Shown: piece after piece, positions 1 through 6,362 of the stretch | Position numbering within the stretch: position 1 is the stretch's first letter | How the letters are laid out: each line of letters starts with the position of its first letter | Source of the DNA: DASUBV01 sp035763085 | Lineage (GTDB): Bacteria > Actinomycetota > Actinomycetes > Streptosporangiales > Streptosporangiaceae | Direction: 5' to 3' | Length of the DNA stretch: 8,478 nucleotides | Assembly (NCBI GenBank): GCA_035763085.1 | Contig: DASUBV010000187.1 | Span: forward strand, 1 to 8,478 | Translations under genes and position numbers: made by a program | Notes under the pieces: generated by a model | What the model saw: the letters and a program-made list of their open reading frames with translations, nothing else | What the model was told of the DNA's origin: nothing | Databases searched by the model: none

Positions 1-219
1 CACGGCCCGATGCTCACCGACCCGCTCGGGACGCTCGACTACTACCTGTCGCACCGGGAGGAACGGCTGGACCAGGTCCGGTCGGCCCTCGCGGCGGGCG
101 CGAAGACCCCGGCCGAGATCGTGGCCATGATCTACACCGACGTCGACCAGTCACTGTGGCCCGCCGCCGAATGGTCCGTCCGTGCTCAGCTCGACTACCT
201 AACGACCCCCAACCCCTAA
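1..219 (+). CDS. MBL-fold metallo-hydrolase, C-terminal fragment (5' end outside window)
   Basis: This is the last 72 codons of a gene that enters from the left edge; the frame is open from base 1, beginning His-Gly-Pro, and ends at TAA 217-219. The tail has the pattern of the winged-helix domain found at the C-terminus of many MBL-fold hydrolases (RNase Z/glyoxalase II/LACTB2-like): LSHREERLDQV, then a helix ending in PAEIVAMIYTDVD, then LWPAAEWSVRAQLDYL. The leading His-Gly-Pro is probably the end of the metal-site segment that precedes this domain. The catalytic HxHxDH motif would lie outside the window, so substrate and activity cannot be judged. An MBL protein convergent with crp is also the arrangement in M. 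tuberculosis (Rv3677c/Rv3676), from memory of that genome. Family assignment is fairly sure; specific function is unknown. Confidence 0.85.
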   Translation, partial: HGPMLTDPLGTLDYYLSHREERLDQVRSALAAGAKTPAEIVAMIYTDVDQSLWPAAEWSVRAQLDYLTTPNP

Positions 220-250
220 CAGCTCCCGCCCGACACCGCAGAGAAAGGCA

Positions 251-296
251 TGGTTGCTACAACATTAACCCTAGAGGGTAGTCGTTGTCACAACCA
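251..296. terminator. 46-bp dyad between convergent genes: bidirectional terminator or twin operator
   Basis: The outer arms are 251-263 and 284-296 (13 bp with two mismatches). They flank two 4-nt unpaired segments and an inner stem ACCCT (268-272) / AGGGT (275-279). As RNA this is a long hairpin, followed on the + strand by a pyrimidine run (CTTCTTTT, 297-304). On the - strand it is followed by TGCCTTTCTC. It lies 31 nt after the hydrolase stop and 112 nt past the crp stop, where a shared terminator is expected. Each outer arm is also its own palindrome, GTTG-N3-CAAC (253-263 and 284-294), which a simple terminator does not require, so a protein-binding pair is a real alternative. The T tract is imperfect. 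Confidence 0.5.
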
Positions 297-408
297 CTTC
301 TTTTAGCTTGGGGTGTGAGAGCTTTAGGTTACTTGTGGTGCCGGTGCGCGGTGGCTACGGGCATGGCGGCGCCTGGGCGCTAGCGGGTGGGCCAGTCCCT
401 GGGCGCGG

Positions 409-1092
409 CTAGCGGGCGCGGCGGCGGAGGCGTTCGGTGTCCAGGATGAGCACGGACCGGGCCGAGATCTGCAGCCAGCCGCGGGCGGCGAAGTCGGCCA
501 GCGCCTTGTTGACCGTCTCCCGCGACGCGCCGACCAGCTGGGCGAGTTCCTCCTGGGTCAGGTCGTGGTGCACCTGGATCCCGTTGTCCTGCTGGCTGCC
601 GAACCGCTGGGCCAGGTCCAGCAGCGCCTTGGCCACCCGGCCCGGCACGTCGGTGAAGACCAGGTCGGCCTTGATGTCATTGATGCGGCGCAGCCGCTGG
701 GCCAGGGCCTGCAGCATGTGCATGGCCACCTCGGGCCGGGTGGCCAGCCAGCTGCGCAGGGCGGTATGGCCCAGGCCGGCCAGCGTCGCGTCGGTGATGG
801 CGGTCGCGCTGGCCGTCCGCGGGCTGGGGTCAAACAGCGACAGCTCGCCGAACATCTCGCCGGGCCCGTGCACGCTGAGCAGGTTCTCCCGGCCGTCGTG
901 GGCGGCCCGGGTGAGCTTGATCTTGCCGCGCAGGATGATGTACAGCTTGTCGCCCTCGTCGCCCTCGGAGAACAGCCGCTCGCCGCGGCCGAGCTCGACG
1001 TTGGTCACGTCGGCCCGCAGGGCACGCTCGTCGTCCTCGCTCAGTGCCTCGAACAGCGGCGCCTGCCTGAGCGCGTCGTCCTCGTGAGCCAC
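409..1092 (-). CDS. crp: Crp/Fnr-family cyclic-nucleotide-responsive regulator (GlxR/Crp type)
   Basis: This is a 227-residue global transcription regulator of the Crp/Fnr family, the usual length for actinobacterial Crp/GlxR. Residues about 10-125 form the cyclic-nucleotide-binding beta-roll, with the phosphate-binding cassette GEMFGELSLFDPSPRTASAT at 78-97 (E83, R92 and T93 are the expected ligand contacts). Residues about 130-155 give the dimerisation helix ending in FTDVPGRVAK. The C-terminal winged helix carries the recognition region TQEELAQLVGASRETVNKAL (179-198), nearly identical to M. tuberculosis Rv3676 and Streptomyces Crp. The family binds cAMP and acts at TGTGA-N6-TCACA-like sites. 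The start is GTG at 1092-1090, preceded by a strong GGGGAGGA (1107-1100 on the minus strand) about 8 nt away. The gene is transcribed away from ppa in the same direction, after a 172-bp gap, so it may have its own promoter. cAMP as ligand is inferred from conserved residues. Confidence 0.96.
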   Translation of the reverse strand: MAHEDDALRQAPLFEALSEDDERALRADVTNVELGRGERLFSEGDEGDKLYIILRGKIKLTRAAHDGRENLLSVHGPGEMFGELSLFDPSPRTASATAITDATLAGLGHTALRSWLATRPEVAMHMLQALAQRLRRINDIKADLVFTDVPGRVAKALLDLAQRFGSQQDNGIQVHHDLTQEELAQLVGASRETVNKALADFAARGWLQISARSVLILDTERLRRRAR

Positions 1093-1150
1093 TGCCCCGT
1101 CCTCCCCAAGCGTCCGGCCGCCCGATGGTCATGTCTTCCGGCTCGGCGTT

Positions 1151-1167
1151 CCAGGGGTGGCCCCTGG
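1151..1167. promoter_or_regulatory. 17-bp perfect palindrome upstream of crp
   Basis: CCAGGGG (1151-1157) and CCCCTGG (1161-1167) flank a TGG centre, giving a perfect 7+3+7 inverted repeat 58 to 75 nt upstream of the crp start. It could be an operator or a leader hairpin. A single Crp half-site TCACA (1172-1176) lies beside it, but no matching TGTGA half is present at the right spacing, so I do not call a Crp box. No convincing -35/-10 pair was found in this gap. Confidence 0.35.
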
Positions 1168-1215
1168 GCCGTCACAGCCCGCTACTGATCTGCCTAGTCT
1201 TTCCCATTGATCCCG

Positions 1216-1252
1216 CCGGGTCACCCGGGGCCTGCCGGGAGCAGCGCCCGGC
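1216..1252 (-). terminator. GC-rich tandem hairpins downstream of ppa
   Basis: On the minus strand, beginning 12 nt after the ppa stop, GCCGGG/CCCGGC pairs across a 7-nt loop (1252-1234). A second dyad CCGGGT-G-ACCCGG (1228-1216) follows. There is no U tract, so if they terminate ppa transcription it is by a non-canonical or Rho-assisted route. GC-rich DNA forms such stems by chance fairly easily, so the call is tentative. Confidence 0.35.
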
Positions 1253-1264
1253 TGGCCCCGGTTC

Positions 1265-1753
1265 CTAGTGCCCGGCGCCGGCCAGCCGCTTGCGGCAGTT
1301 CTCGATCTCGGCCTCGGCCTCCGCCCGGCCGACCCAGGCGGCGGGCTGAACCTCCTTGCCGGGCTCGAGTGCCTTATAGACCTCGAAGAAGTGCTGGATT
1401 TCCAGCAGGTCAAAGTCCGACACATCGGAGATCTCCCGCAGATGCGCCACCCGGGGATCGGTGGCGGGAACGCAGAGCACCTTGTCGTCGGCGCCCATCT
1501 CGTCATGCATCCGGAACATCCCGATGGCCCGGCAGCTGATCAGGCAGCCAGGGAAGGTCGGCTCGTCGAGCAGCACCAGGGCGTCGAGCGGGTCACCGTC
1601 GTCGGCCAGGGTGTCCTCGATAAAGCCGTAATCGGCTGGATAACGGGTCGAGGTGAACAGCATTCGGTCCAGCCGTATCCGCCCCGACTCATGATCCATC
1701 TCATACTTGTTGCGCTGCCCCTTAGGGATCTCGATTACTACATCGAACTCCAC
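1265..1753 (-). CDS. ppa: Inorganic pyrophosphatase, family I
   Basis: This is a 162-residue soluble family I (Mg-dependent) pyrophosphatase, the same length as M. tuberculosis Ppa. It hydrolyses PPi to two phosphates and so drives nucleotide polymerisation and activation reactions in the cytoplasm. The start EFDVVIEIPKGQRNKYEMD is the classic N-terminus. The signature DDGDPLD is at 51-57 with metal-binding D52, D54 and D57, and D89-K90 sits in GADDKVLCVP (86-95). The end is the usual Ala/Glu-rich helix (WVGRAEAEAEIE). The GTG start at 1753-1751 places the conserved N-terminus exactly at residue 1 and has GAGAGGG (1767-1761, minus strand) 7 nt upstream. Divergent from dacB, as in other actinobacteria. 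Nothing is missing; there is no regulatory CBS domain. Confidence 0.98.
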   Translation of the reverse strand: MEFDVVIEIPKGQRNKYEMDHESGRIRLDRMLFTSTRYPADYGFIEDTLADDGDPLDALVLLDEPTFPGCLISCRAIGMFRMHDEMGADDKVLCVPATDPRVAHLREISDVSDFDLLEIQHFFEVYKALEPGKEVQPAAWVGRAEAEAEIENCRKRLAGAGH

Positions 1754-1881
1754 GTGCCAGCCCTCTCAGCGCCTAGATGATTGACTGCGACTCCCTGATG
1801 ATGTCTACCCGATCGGCGTCACGACCGCGCAGCGGGCCCGGCCCGGCGGTCCCGGCCCCGCCCGCAGAAGGGACCCCACCG
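1754..1881. promoter_or_regulatory. Divergent ppa/dacB start region
   Basis: These 128 bp separate the ppa start from the preferred dacB start and should hold both promoters. On the + strand TTGACT (1781-1786) is a good -35, but the hexamer 17 nt later, TCTACC (1804-1809), is a poor -10. On the - strand I see no clear pair. The frame of dacB stays open through this stretch back to an ATG at 1777. Third positions are less GC-biased here than in the gene body (about 7 of 35 codons end in A/T), consistent with non-coding sequence but not proof. Confidence 0.4.
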
Positions 1882-3321
1882 GTGTTCCGGCTCCGCCACC
1901 TGGCCCTGGCCTGCCTGGCCCTGCTGTGCCTGTTCGTGATCGTGGCCGGCATTGCCGTCGTGCGCATGCTGCCACCCCGGCTGGCCCAGTGGGATGTGCC
2001 GCGCGTCGGCGCGCGGCCGGCCGCCGCCGCCAGCGCGCCGCTGCGCGCGGCCGCGGGCACCCCGGACGGCACCGCCAGCGGGGTCACCCGGGCGGGCCTG
2101 TCTCGGGTGCTCGGGCCGCTGGCGTCGTCGTCGCTGCTCGGCTCGCACGTGGGCGTCCTGGTGACCAGCCTGCACAGCGGCCGGGTGCTGTACTCCCGCG
2201 ACGCCTCCGGTGCCTTCGCCCCGGCATCCACGACAAAGGTGGCGACGGCGGTGGCCGCGCTCGAAGTCCTGGGCCCGGCCGCCCGGTTCCGCACCCGGGT
2301 GGTGGCCGGCCGGTCGCCGGGCTCCATCGTCCTGGTTGGCGGCGGGGACCCGACGCTGGCCGCGGGCAGGCCGCCCGCGGCGGACTACCCGCGGGACGCG
2401 ACGCTGGCCGCCCTCGCCGCGCGCACCGCGCGGGCGCTGCGCCACGCGGGCCGGCACCGGGTGACCCTGGGCTATGACACCTCGCTGTACACCGGGCCGG
2501 GCATGGCACCGGGCTGGACGATGAGCTACGTCACGACCGGCAACGTCACCCCGGTCAGCCCGCTGGAGGTGGATCAGGGCCGGCTGACGCCGGGCGGCGC
2601 GCCGCAGGACGCCGACGACCCGCAGAACGGGCGGCCCCGGACGATGACGCCGGCGCCGCAGGCAGCGGCGGCCTTCGCCGCCTTCCTGGCCGCCGACGGC
2701 ATCCGTGTCACCGGGGCCCCGGCGGCCGCCACTGCGCCGGCCCGGGCCCGCTCGCTGGCCGTGGTGGCATCGCCGCCGCTGGCGCAGATGGCCCGGCAGA
2801 TGCTGCAGGAAAGCAACAACGTGATCGCCGAGAACCTGGCCCGGCATGTCGCGATCGCCAACGGGCGGCCGGCCTCATTCAGCGGGGCCGCGGCCGCCGA
2901 GGAAAGCGTCCTGCGCCGCCTCGGCGTGACCGGCGTCCACCTGGTGGACGGCAGCGGCCTGTCGCCCCGGGACCGGATCACCCCGCAGGCCCTGGTTGCC
3001 CTTGTCCGGCTGGCCGCCAGCGCTGACCGGCCTCGGCTGCGCGAGGCCATCACCGGGCTGCCGGTGGCCGGATTCTCCGGCACCCTGGCGCCGGGCGGCA
3101 GCGTCTTCGCCGAGGCCGGCCCGGCCGCGCTCGGGGTCGTCCGGGCCAAGACCGGCAACCTGAACACGGTCGCCGCGCTGGCCGGCATCGCCTACGCGCG
3201 CAACGGGCAACTGCTGGCCTTCGCGTTCATGGCCGACAAGTTCCCCGCCAGGGGCCTGAACCAGGCGGGGACTCAGATCGCCCGCCTGGCCACCGCCCTG
3301 GCAGCCTGCGGCTGCCGCTGA
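1882..3321 (+). CDS. dacB: D-alanyl-D-alanine carboxypeptidase/endopeptidase, PBP4 type (peptidase S13)
   Basis: This penicillin-binding protein trims peptidoglycan stem peptides outside the membrane. From the preferred start it has 479 residues: a short basic N-terminus (MFRLRH), one hydrophobic segment at about 6-29 acting as signal anchor, a low-complexity Ala/Pro linker, then the S13 catalytic domain. The active-site motifs are S116-T-T-K119 (SxxK), S311-N-N313 (SxN) and K423-T-G425 (KTG). GGGDP (153-157) and DGSGLS (356-361) are also typical of the family. The C-terminus ends in CGCR, as in the mycobacterial homologue's CGC. I chose GTG 1882 because AGAAGGGA (1866-1873) lies 8 nt upstream, the anchor then starts at once, and room remains for two divergent promoters. 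The same frame is open to ATG 1777 (514 residues), with further ATGs at 1798 and 1801, none with a Shine-Dalgarno. Identity is secure; the start is not. Confidence 0.93.
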   Translation: MFRLRHLALACLALLCLFVIVAGIAVVRMLPPRLAQWDVPRVGARPAAAASAPLRAAAGTPDGTASGVTRAGLSRVLGPLASSSLLGSHVGVLVTSLHSGRVLYSRDASGAFAPASTTKVATAVAALEVLGPAARFRTRVVAGRSPGSIVLVGGGDPTLAAGRPPAADYPRDATLAALAARTARALRHAGRHRVTLGYDTSLYTGPGMAPGWTMSYVTTGNVTPVSPLEVDQGRLTPGGAPQDADDPQNGRPRTMTPAPQAAAAFAAFLAADGIRVTGAPAAATAPARARSLAVVASPPLAQMARQMLQESNNVIAENLARHVAIANGRPASFSGAAAAEESVLRRLGVTGVHLVDGSGLSPRDRITPQALVALVRLAASADRPRLREAITGLPVAGFSGTLAPGGSVFAEAGPAALGVVRAKTGNLNTVAALAGIAYARNGQLLAFAFMADKFPARGLNQAGTQIARLATALAACGCR

Positions 3322-3376
3322 TGGGTATGCCTCCTCCGTCCGCGCCAGTCCCGGGCCGCGCCAGCGGCCCCGGGGA

Positions 3377-3582
3377 GCGAGCCGGAGGGGGCGCGCCGGC
3401 GTCTGGACTCAGGAGCGACGAGCGAGGAACGAGCGAGGTGGGACGAGGGAAGACGCCGGCTCCCGGCGCTCCCGCAGGCTCGCGGCCAAGTACAGCGAGC
3501 CACAGGGATGCCCGGCGGCGCCTGGCCTGAGGAGCCTGCGACGGTGGAAGGCGGCGCCTCTCGGGGCATCCCTCCGGCTCGC
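3377..3582. repeat. Nested inverted-repeat element, about 206 bp, MITE/REP-like
   Basis: The ends are a perfect 13-bp inverted repeat: GCGAGCCGGAGGG (3377-3389) and CCCTCCGGCTCGC (3570-3582). Inside are a 10-bp repeat GCCGGCGTCT (3395-3404) / AGACGCCGGC (3451-3460), a 7-bp stem GGCTCGC (3477-3483) / GCGAGCC (3495-3501), and a 10-bp repeat AGGGATGCCC (3504-3513) / GGGCATCCCT (3564-3573) enclosing two direct copies of GGCGGCGCC. An 11-nt unit, ACGAGCGAGG plus A, occurs twice in tandem (3418-3439, last base differing). There is no credible gene in the interval and no clear target-site duplication. It fills most of the dacB-zincin intergenic region and could be a non-autonomous dispersed element or a strong terminator/processing structure. 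Copy number elsewhere is unknown. Confidence 0.6.
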
Positions 3583-3598
3583 GGGCAGCAACTACACG

Positions 3599-3604
3599 TA
3601 CGGT
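3599..3604 (+). promoter_or_regulatory. Candidate -10 (TACGGT) for a leaderless transcript
   Basis: TACGGT fits the actinobacterial TANNNT -10 pattern and ends 6 nt before the GTG at 3611, so initiation at the usual distance would begin on the start codon. No TTGAC-like -35 is visible at 17-18 nt. A purine run GGAGGG (3605-3610) touches the start codon, too close to be a normal ribosome-binding site, which fits leaderless translation. Confidence 0.35.
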
Positions 3605-3610
3605 GGAGGG

Positions 3611-4714
3611 GTGAGCAGCGCGCAGATGATCGACTGGAACGTGGCGACCTCGACTGGCGTCCGGTGGGTCAGGCCTGGTCCGCAGGTGACTATGGCCGAG
3701 GCGCGGCGGGTGGTCGCCGAGCTCCGGCAGCTCGCCGCGGAGGTGGCCGACCCGGTCCGGGAGCTGACCGGCCTGCCCGGCGCGGCCGACGACGGCCTGG
3801 TGGCCGTGGTGGACCGGCCCGGCTGGATCCGGGCCAACGTGGACGGCTTCCGCGTCGTCCTCGACCCCCTGGTGGAGCACCTGACCGAGCGCAGCGGCGG
3901 GGCGCCGGGTGGCTCGGTCATCTCAGCGGTGGGCTCCCGGGTCACGGGGATGCAGGCCGGCCTGATCCTGGCCTACCTGGCCGGCCGGGTGCTGGGCCAG
4001 TACGAGCTGTTCCTGCCGCCCGACCCGGACGCCGCCGGGCAGGACGCCCCGGCGGGCCGCCTGACCCTGGTCGCGCCCAACATCGTCATGGTCGAGCGCG
4101 AGCTGCGCGTGGACCCCAGTGATTTCCGCCGCTGGGTCTGCCTGCATGAGGAGACGCACCGGACGCAGTTCACCTCGGTGGCCTGGCTGCGGCCCTATGT
4201 CCAGCAGCAGATGACCGAGTTCCTGCTGGCCTCGGACCTGGACCCGGCCTCGATCCTGGACCGGCTGCGAGCCGCCGCCGACGCGGTCGGCGGCGCCGTC
4301 GGCGGACGGGGCGGCGGCAGCCTGATCGAGGCCATCCAGACGCCGCGCCAGCGCGAGATCCTGGAGCGGCTGACCTCGGTGATGACGCTGGTCGAAGGCC
4401 ATGGCGACTACGTGATGGACGCGGTGGGCCCGGCCGTCGTCCCGTCGGTCGCCGACATTCGCGCCAAGTTCTCGGCCCGCCGTGGCTCGGCGGGGCGGAT
4501 GGAGCAGGCTCTGCGCCGCATCCTGGGCATTGACCTGAAGATGAAGCAGTACGAGCAGGGCTCCCGTTTCGTCCAGAAGGTAGTAACAGAAGCCGGAATG
4601 GCCACCTTCAACAAGGTGTGGACCTCGCCGGAGACCCTGCCCACGCCCGACGAGATCGCCAACCCGCTGGCCTGGCTGGAGCGGGTCGACGGCGGCCGCG
4701 CCGCCGCGAGCTGA
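3611..4714 (+). CDS. Zincin-like putative metalloprotease, DUF2342 / F420-biosynthesis-associated family
   Basis: This 367-residue protein belongs to the Zincin_2 (DUF2342) group, whose members are annotated as coenzyme F420 biosynthesis-associated or putative hydrolase; no member has a role I can state with confidence. The sequence shows a typical start (MIDWNVATSTGVRWVRPGP, 6-24), a hydrophobic helix at about 113-129, then WVCLHEETHRTQF with the zinc motif H179-E-E-T-H183. TLVEGHGDYVMD (259-270) follows, where E262 is the likely third metal ligand or part of that site. The C-terminal half includes ILGIDLKMKQYEQGSRFV (304-321), conserved in the family. There is no signal peptide, so it is probably cytoplasmic. 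It lies 22 bp upstream of tilS and in the same position as M. tuberculosis Rv3626c. The start is GTG 3611; ATG 3626 is an alternative that would keep the conserved region. Proteolytic activity is inferred only from the motif. Confidence 0.88.
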   Translation: MSSAQMIDWNVATSTGVRWVRPGPQVTMAEARRVVAELRQLAAEVADPVRELTGLPGAADDGLVAVVDRPGWIRANVDGFRVVLDPLVEHLTERSGGAPGGSVISAVGSRVTGMQAGLILAYLAGRVLGQYELFLPPDPDAAGQDAPAGRLTLVAPNIVMVERELRVDPSDFRRWVCLHEETHRTQFTSVAWLRPYVQQQMTEFLLASDLDPASILDRLRAAADAVGGAVGGRGGGSLIEAIQTPRQREILERLTSVMTLVEGHGDYVMDAVGPAVVPSVADIRAKFSARRGSAGRMEQALRRILGIDLKMKQYEQGSRFVQKVVTEAGMATFNKVWTSPETLPTPDEIANPLAWLERVDGGRAAAS

Positions 4715-4736
4715 GCACCGGAGCCGGGAGCCAGGG

Positions 4737-5741
4737 GTGGGCCCGCACCCGGCCGTGGCCGCGGTCCGGCTGGCTGTGCGGCGCGCCCTGGCCGGGCTCG
4801 AGCCCGGCCAGCTGGTGCTGGCGGCGTGCTCGGGCGGCGCGGACTCGCTAGCGCTGGCGGCCGGGCTGGCCTTCGAGGCCCCCAGGCTCGGGCTGCGGGC
4901 CGGCGGCGTCACCGTCGACCACGGGCTGCAGCCGGGCTCGGCCGAGCAGGCCCGCCGGGTCGTCGCCGTGCTGGGCGGCCTCGGCCTGGACCCGGTGCGG
5001 GAGATCCGGGTGACGGTGGCCGGCCCCGGAGAGCCGGGATACCGCGGCCCGGAAGCGGCCGCCCGGGCGGCCCGGTACGCGGCGCTGGAGGCCGAAGCGC
5101 AGGCCCGCCAGGCGGCCGCGATCCTGCTCGGGCACACCCTTGATGACCAGGCCGAGACCGTCCTGCTGGGGCTGGCCCGCGGATCGGGGGCGCGATCGCT
5201 GGCCGGGATGGCCCCCCGGTCGGGCTGCTACCTGCGGCCGCTGCTGGCGGTGCGCCGCGCGCAGACCGCGGCGGCCTGCACGGCGCAGGGCCTGGTGCCA
5301 TGGGCCGACCCGCACAACACCGACCCCGGCTACGCGCGGGTCCGGGTCCGGGAGCGGCTGCTGCCGGCGCTGGAGGCGGAGCTCGGCCCCGGCGTGGCCG
5401 AGGCGCTGGCCAGGACTGCCCGCCAGCTGCGCCGGGACGCGGCGGCCCTCGATGAGCTGGCCGCCGGCGCGGCCGGGCAGCTGGCCGACGGCCAGCCCGG
5501 CCTGCCCGCCGCGGGCCTGGAGCAACTGCCGGCCGCGGTGCGGGCCCGGGTGCTGCGCGATGCCGCGCTGGCGGCCGGGGTGCCGGGCAGCGCGCTGGCC
5601 GAGCGGCACATCGCCGGGCTGGATGCGCTGGTCACCGACTGGCACGGGCAGCGGTGGGTGGACCTGCCCGGCGGTGTTCGCGGCCAGCGCCGGTGTGGGA
5701 GGCTGATTTTTCGGCACAGCGACGTGATCGAAGGGACTTGA
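4737..5741 (+). CDS. tilS: tRNA(Ile)-lysidine synthetase
   Basis: This 334-residue cytoplasmic enzyme attaches lysine to C34 of the CAU-anticodon tRNA-Ile2 using ATP, so that AUA codons are read as isoleucine. The N-terminal PP-loop ATPase domain has CSGGADSL (31-38), VDHGL (60-64), a GPEAAARAARY helix (104-114) and HTLDDQAETVLLGLARGSG (133-151), all hallmarks of TilS. The C-terminal part (about 220-334) is the short actinobacterial form, without the long extra domains of the E. coli enzyme. The GTG start has GGGAG (4726-4730) 6 nt upstream. The stop TGA (5739-5741) directly abuts the hpt start, and the hpt ribosome-binding site lies within the tilS 3' end, which implies coupled translation. 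The protein is very rich in Ala, Gly and Arg, reflecting base composition. Confidence 0.95.
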   Translation: MGPHPAVAAVRLAVRRALAGLEPGQLVLAACSGGADSLALAAGLAFEAPRLGLRAGGVTVDHGLQPGSAEQARRVVAVLGGLGLDPVREIRVTVAGPGEPGYRGPEAAARAARYAALEAEAQARQAAAILLGHTLDDQAETVLLGLARGSGARSLAGMAPRSGCYLRPLLAVRRAQTAAACTAQGLVPWADPHNTDPGYARVRVRERLLPALEAELGPGVAEALARTARQLRRDAAALDELAAGAAGQLADGQPGLPAAGLEQLPAAVRARVLRDAALAAGVPGSALAERHIAGLDALVTDWHGQRWVDLPGGVRGQRRCGRLIFRHSDVIEGT

Positions 5742-6320
5742 GTGGACGCCAGGGACGTAGGAGCCGACCTCCAGGAAATCCTGATTACCCCGCAGCAGCT
5801 GCAGGCCCGGATCGCCGAGCTGGCCGCGGAGATCGACGCTGATTACGCTGACCGCGAACTCTTGCTGGTGGGAGTGCTGAAGGGCGCGGTCATGGTGATG
5901 GCCGACCTGGCCCGCGCCATCCGCCTGCCCGTGCACATGGACTGGATGGCGGTGTCCTCCTACGGCTCGGGGACCCAGTCCTCGGGGGTGGTCCGCATCC
6001 TCAAGGACCTGGACTCCGACATCAGCGGCCGGCACGTCCTGGTCGTCGAGGACATCATCGACTCGGGGCTGACGCTGTCGTGGCTGGTGGGGAACCTGCA
6101 GTCGCGCGGGCCGGCGTCGGTGCGGGTGTGCGTGCTGCTGCGCAAGCCGATGGCCACCCGGATCAAGGTGGATGTCGCGTATACCGGATTCGACATCGAG
6201 GACAAGTTCGTCGTCGGGTACGGCCTGGACTACGCCGAGAAATACCGGAACCTGCCCTTCATCGGGACGCTGGCGCCCCACGTTTACGGCGGCGAGGCGG
6301 ACGACACCGACGCCGCATAG
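5742..6320 (+). CDS. hpt: Hypoxanthine(-guanine) phosphoribosyltransferase
   Basis: This 192-residue purine-salvage enzyme transfers the phosphoribosyl group of PRPP to hypoxanthine or guanine, giving IMP or GMP and PPi; the nearby ppa product could remove the PPi. It shows the PPi loop LKG (46-48), the flexible-loop segment SSYGSGTQS (72-80), the PRPP-binding motif VEDIIDSGLT (102-111) and the C-terminal purine-binding stretch with IEDKFVVGYGLDYAEKYRNLPFIG. The length is close to the usual 180-200. The GTG start immediately follows the tilS stop (TGAGTG) with AAGGGA (5731-5736) 5 nt upstream. The ATG-less start gives MDARDVGADLQEILIT, the expected N-terminus. Guanine versus hypoxanthine preference cannot be decided here. 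Confidence 0.97.
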   Translation: MDARDVGADLQEILITPQQLQARIAELAAEIDADYADRELLLVGVLKGAVMVMADLARAIRLPVHMDWMAVSSYGSGTQSSGVVRILKDLDSDISGRHVLVVEDIIDSGLTLSWLVGNLQSRGPASVRVCVLLRKPMATRIKVDVAYTGFDIEDKFVVGYGLDYAEKYRNLPFIGTLAPHVYGGEADDTDAA

Positions 6321-6362
6321 CCGGGCCCGCAGATACCGGGAGCAGCGGCCGGAATACTGCGG

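Noticed and set aside
314..329. TGTGA in the hydrolase-crp intergenic region as a possible Crp box
   Set aside because: The matching TCACA half at 6-nt spacing is absent (the sequence there is TAGGT).
437..1188. Two long plus-strand frames opposite crp
   Set aside because: Shadows of crp, which has full-length family similarity on the minus strand.
3321..3530. ORF starting at the ATG just after the dacB stop
   Set aside because: Low-complexity Pro/Gly/Ala/Arg product lying mostly inside the repeat element; no ribosome-binding site.
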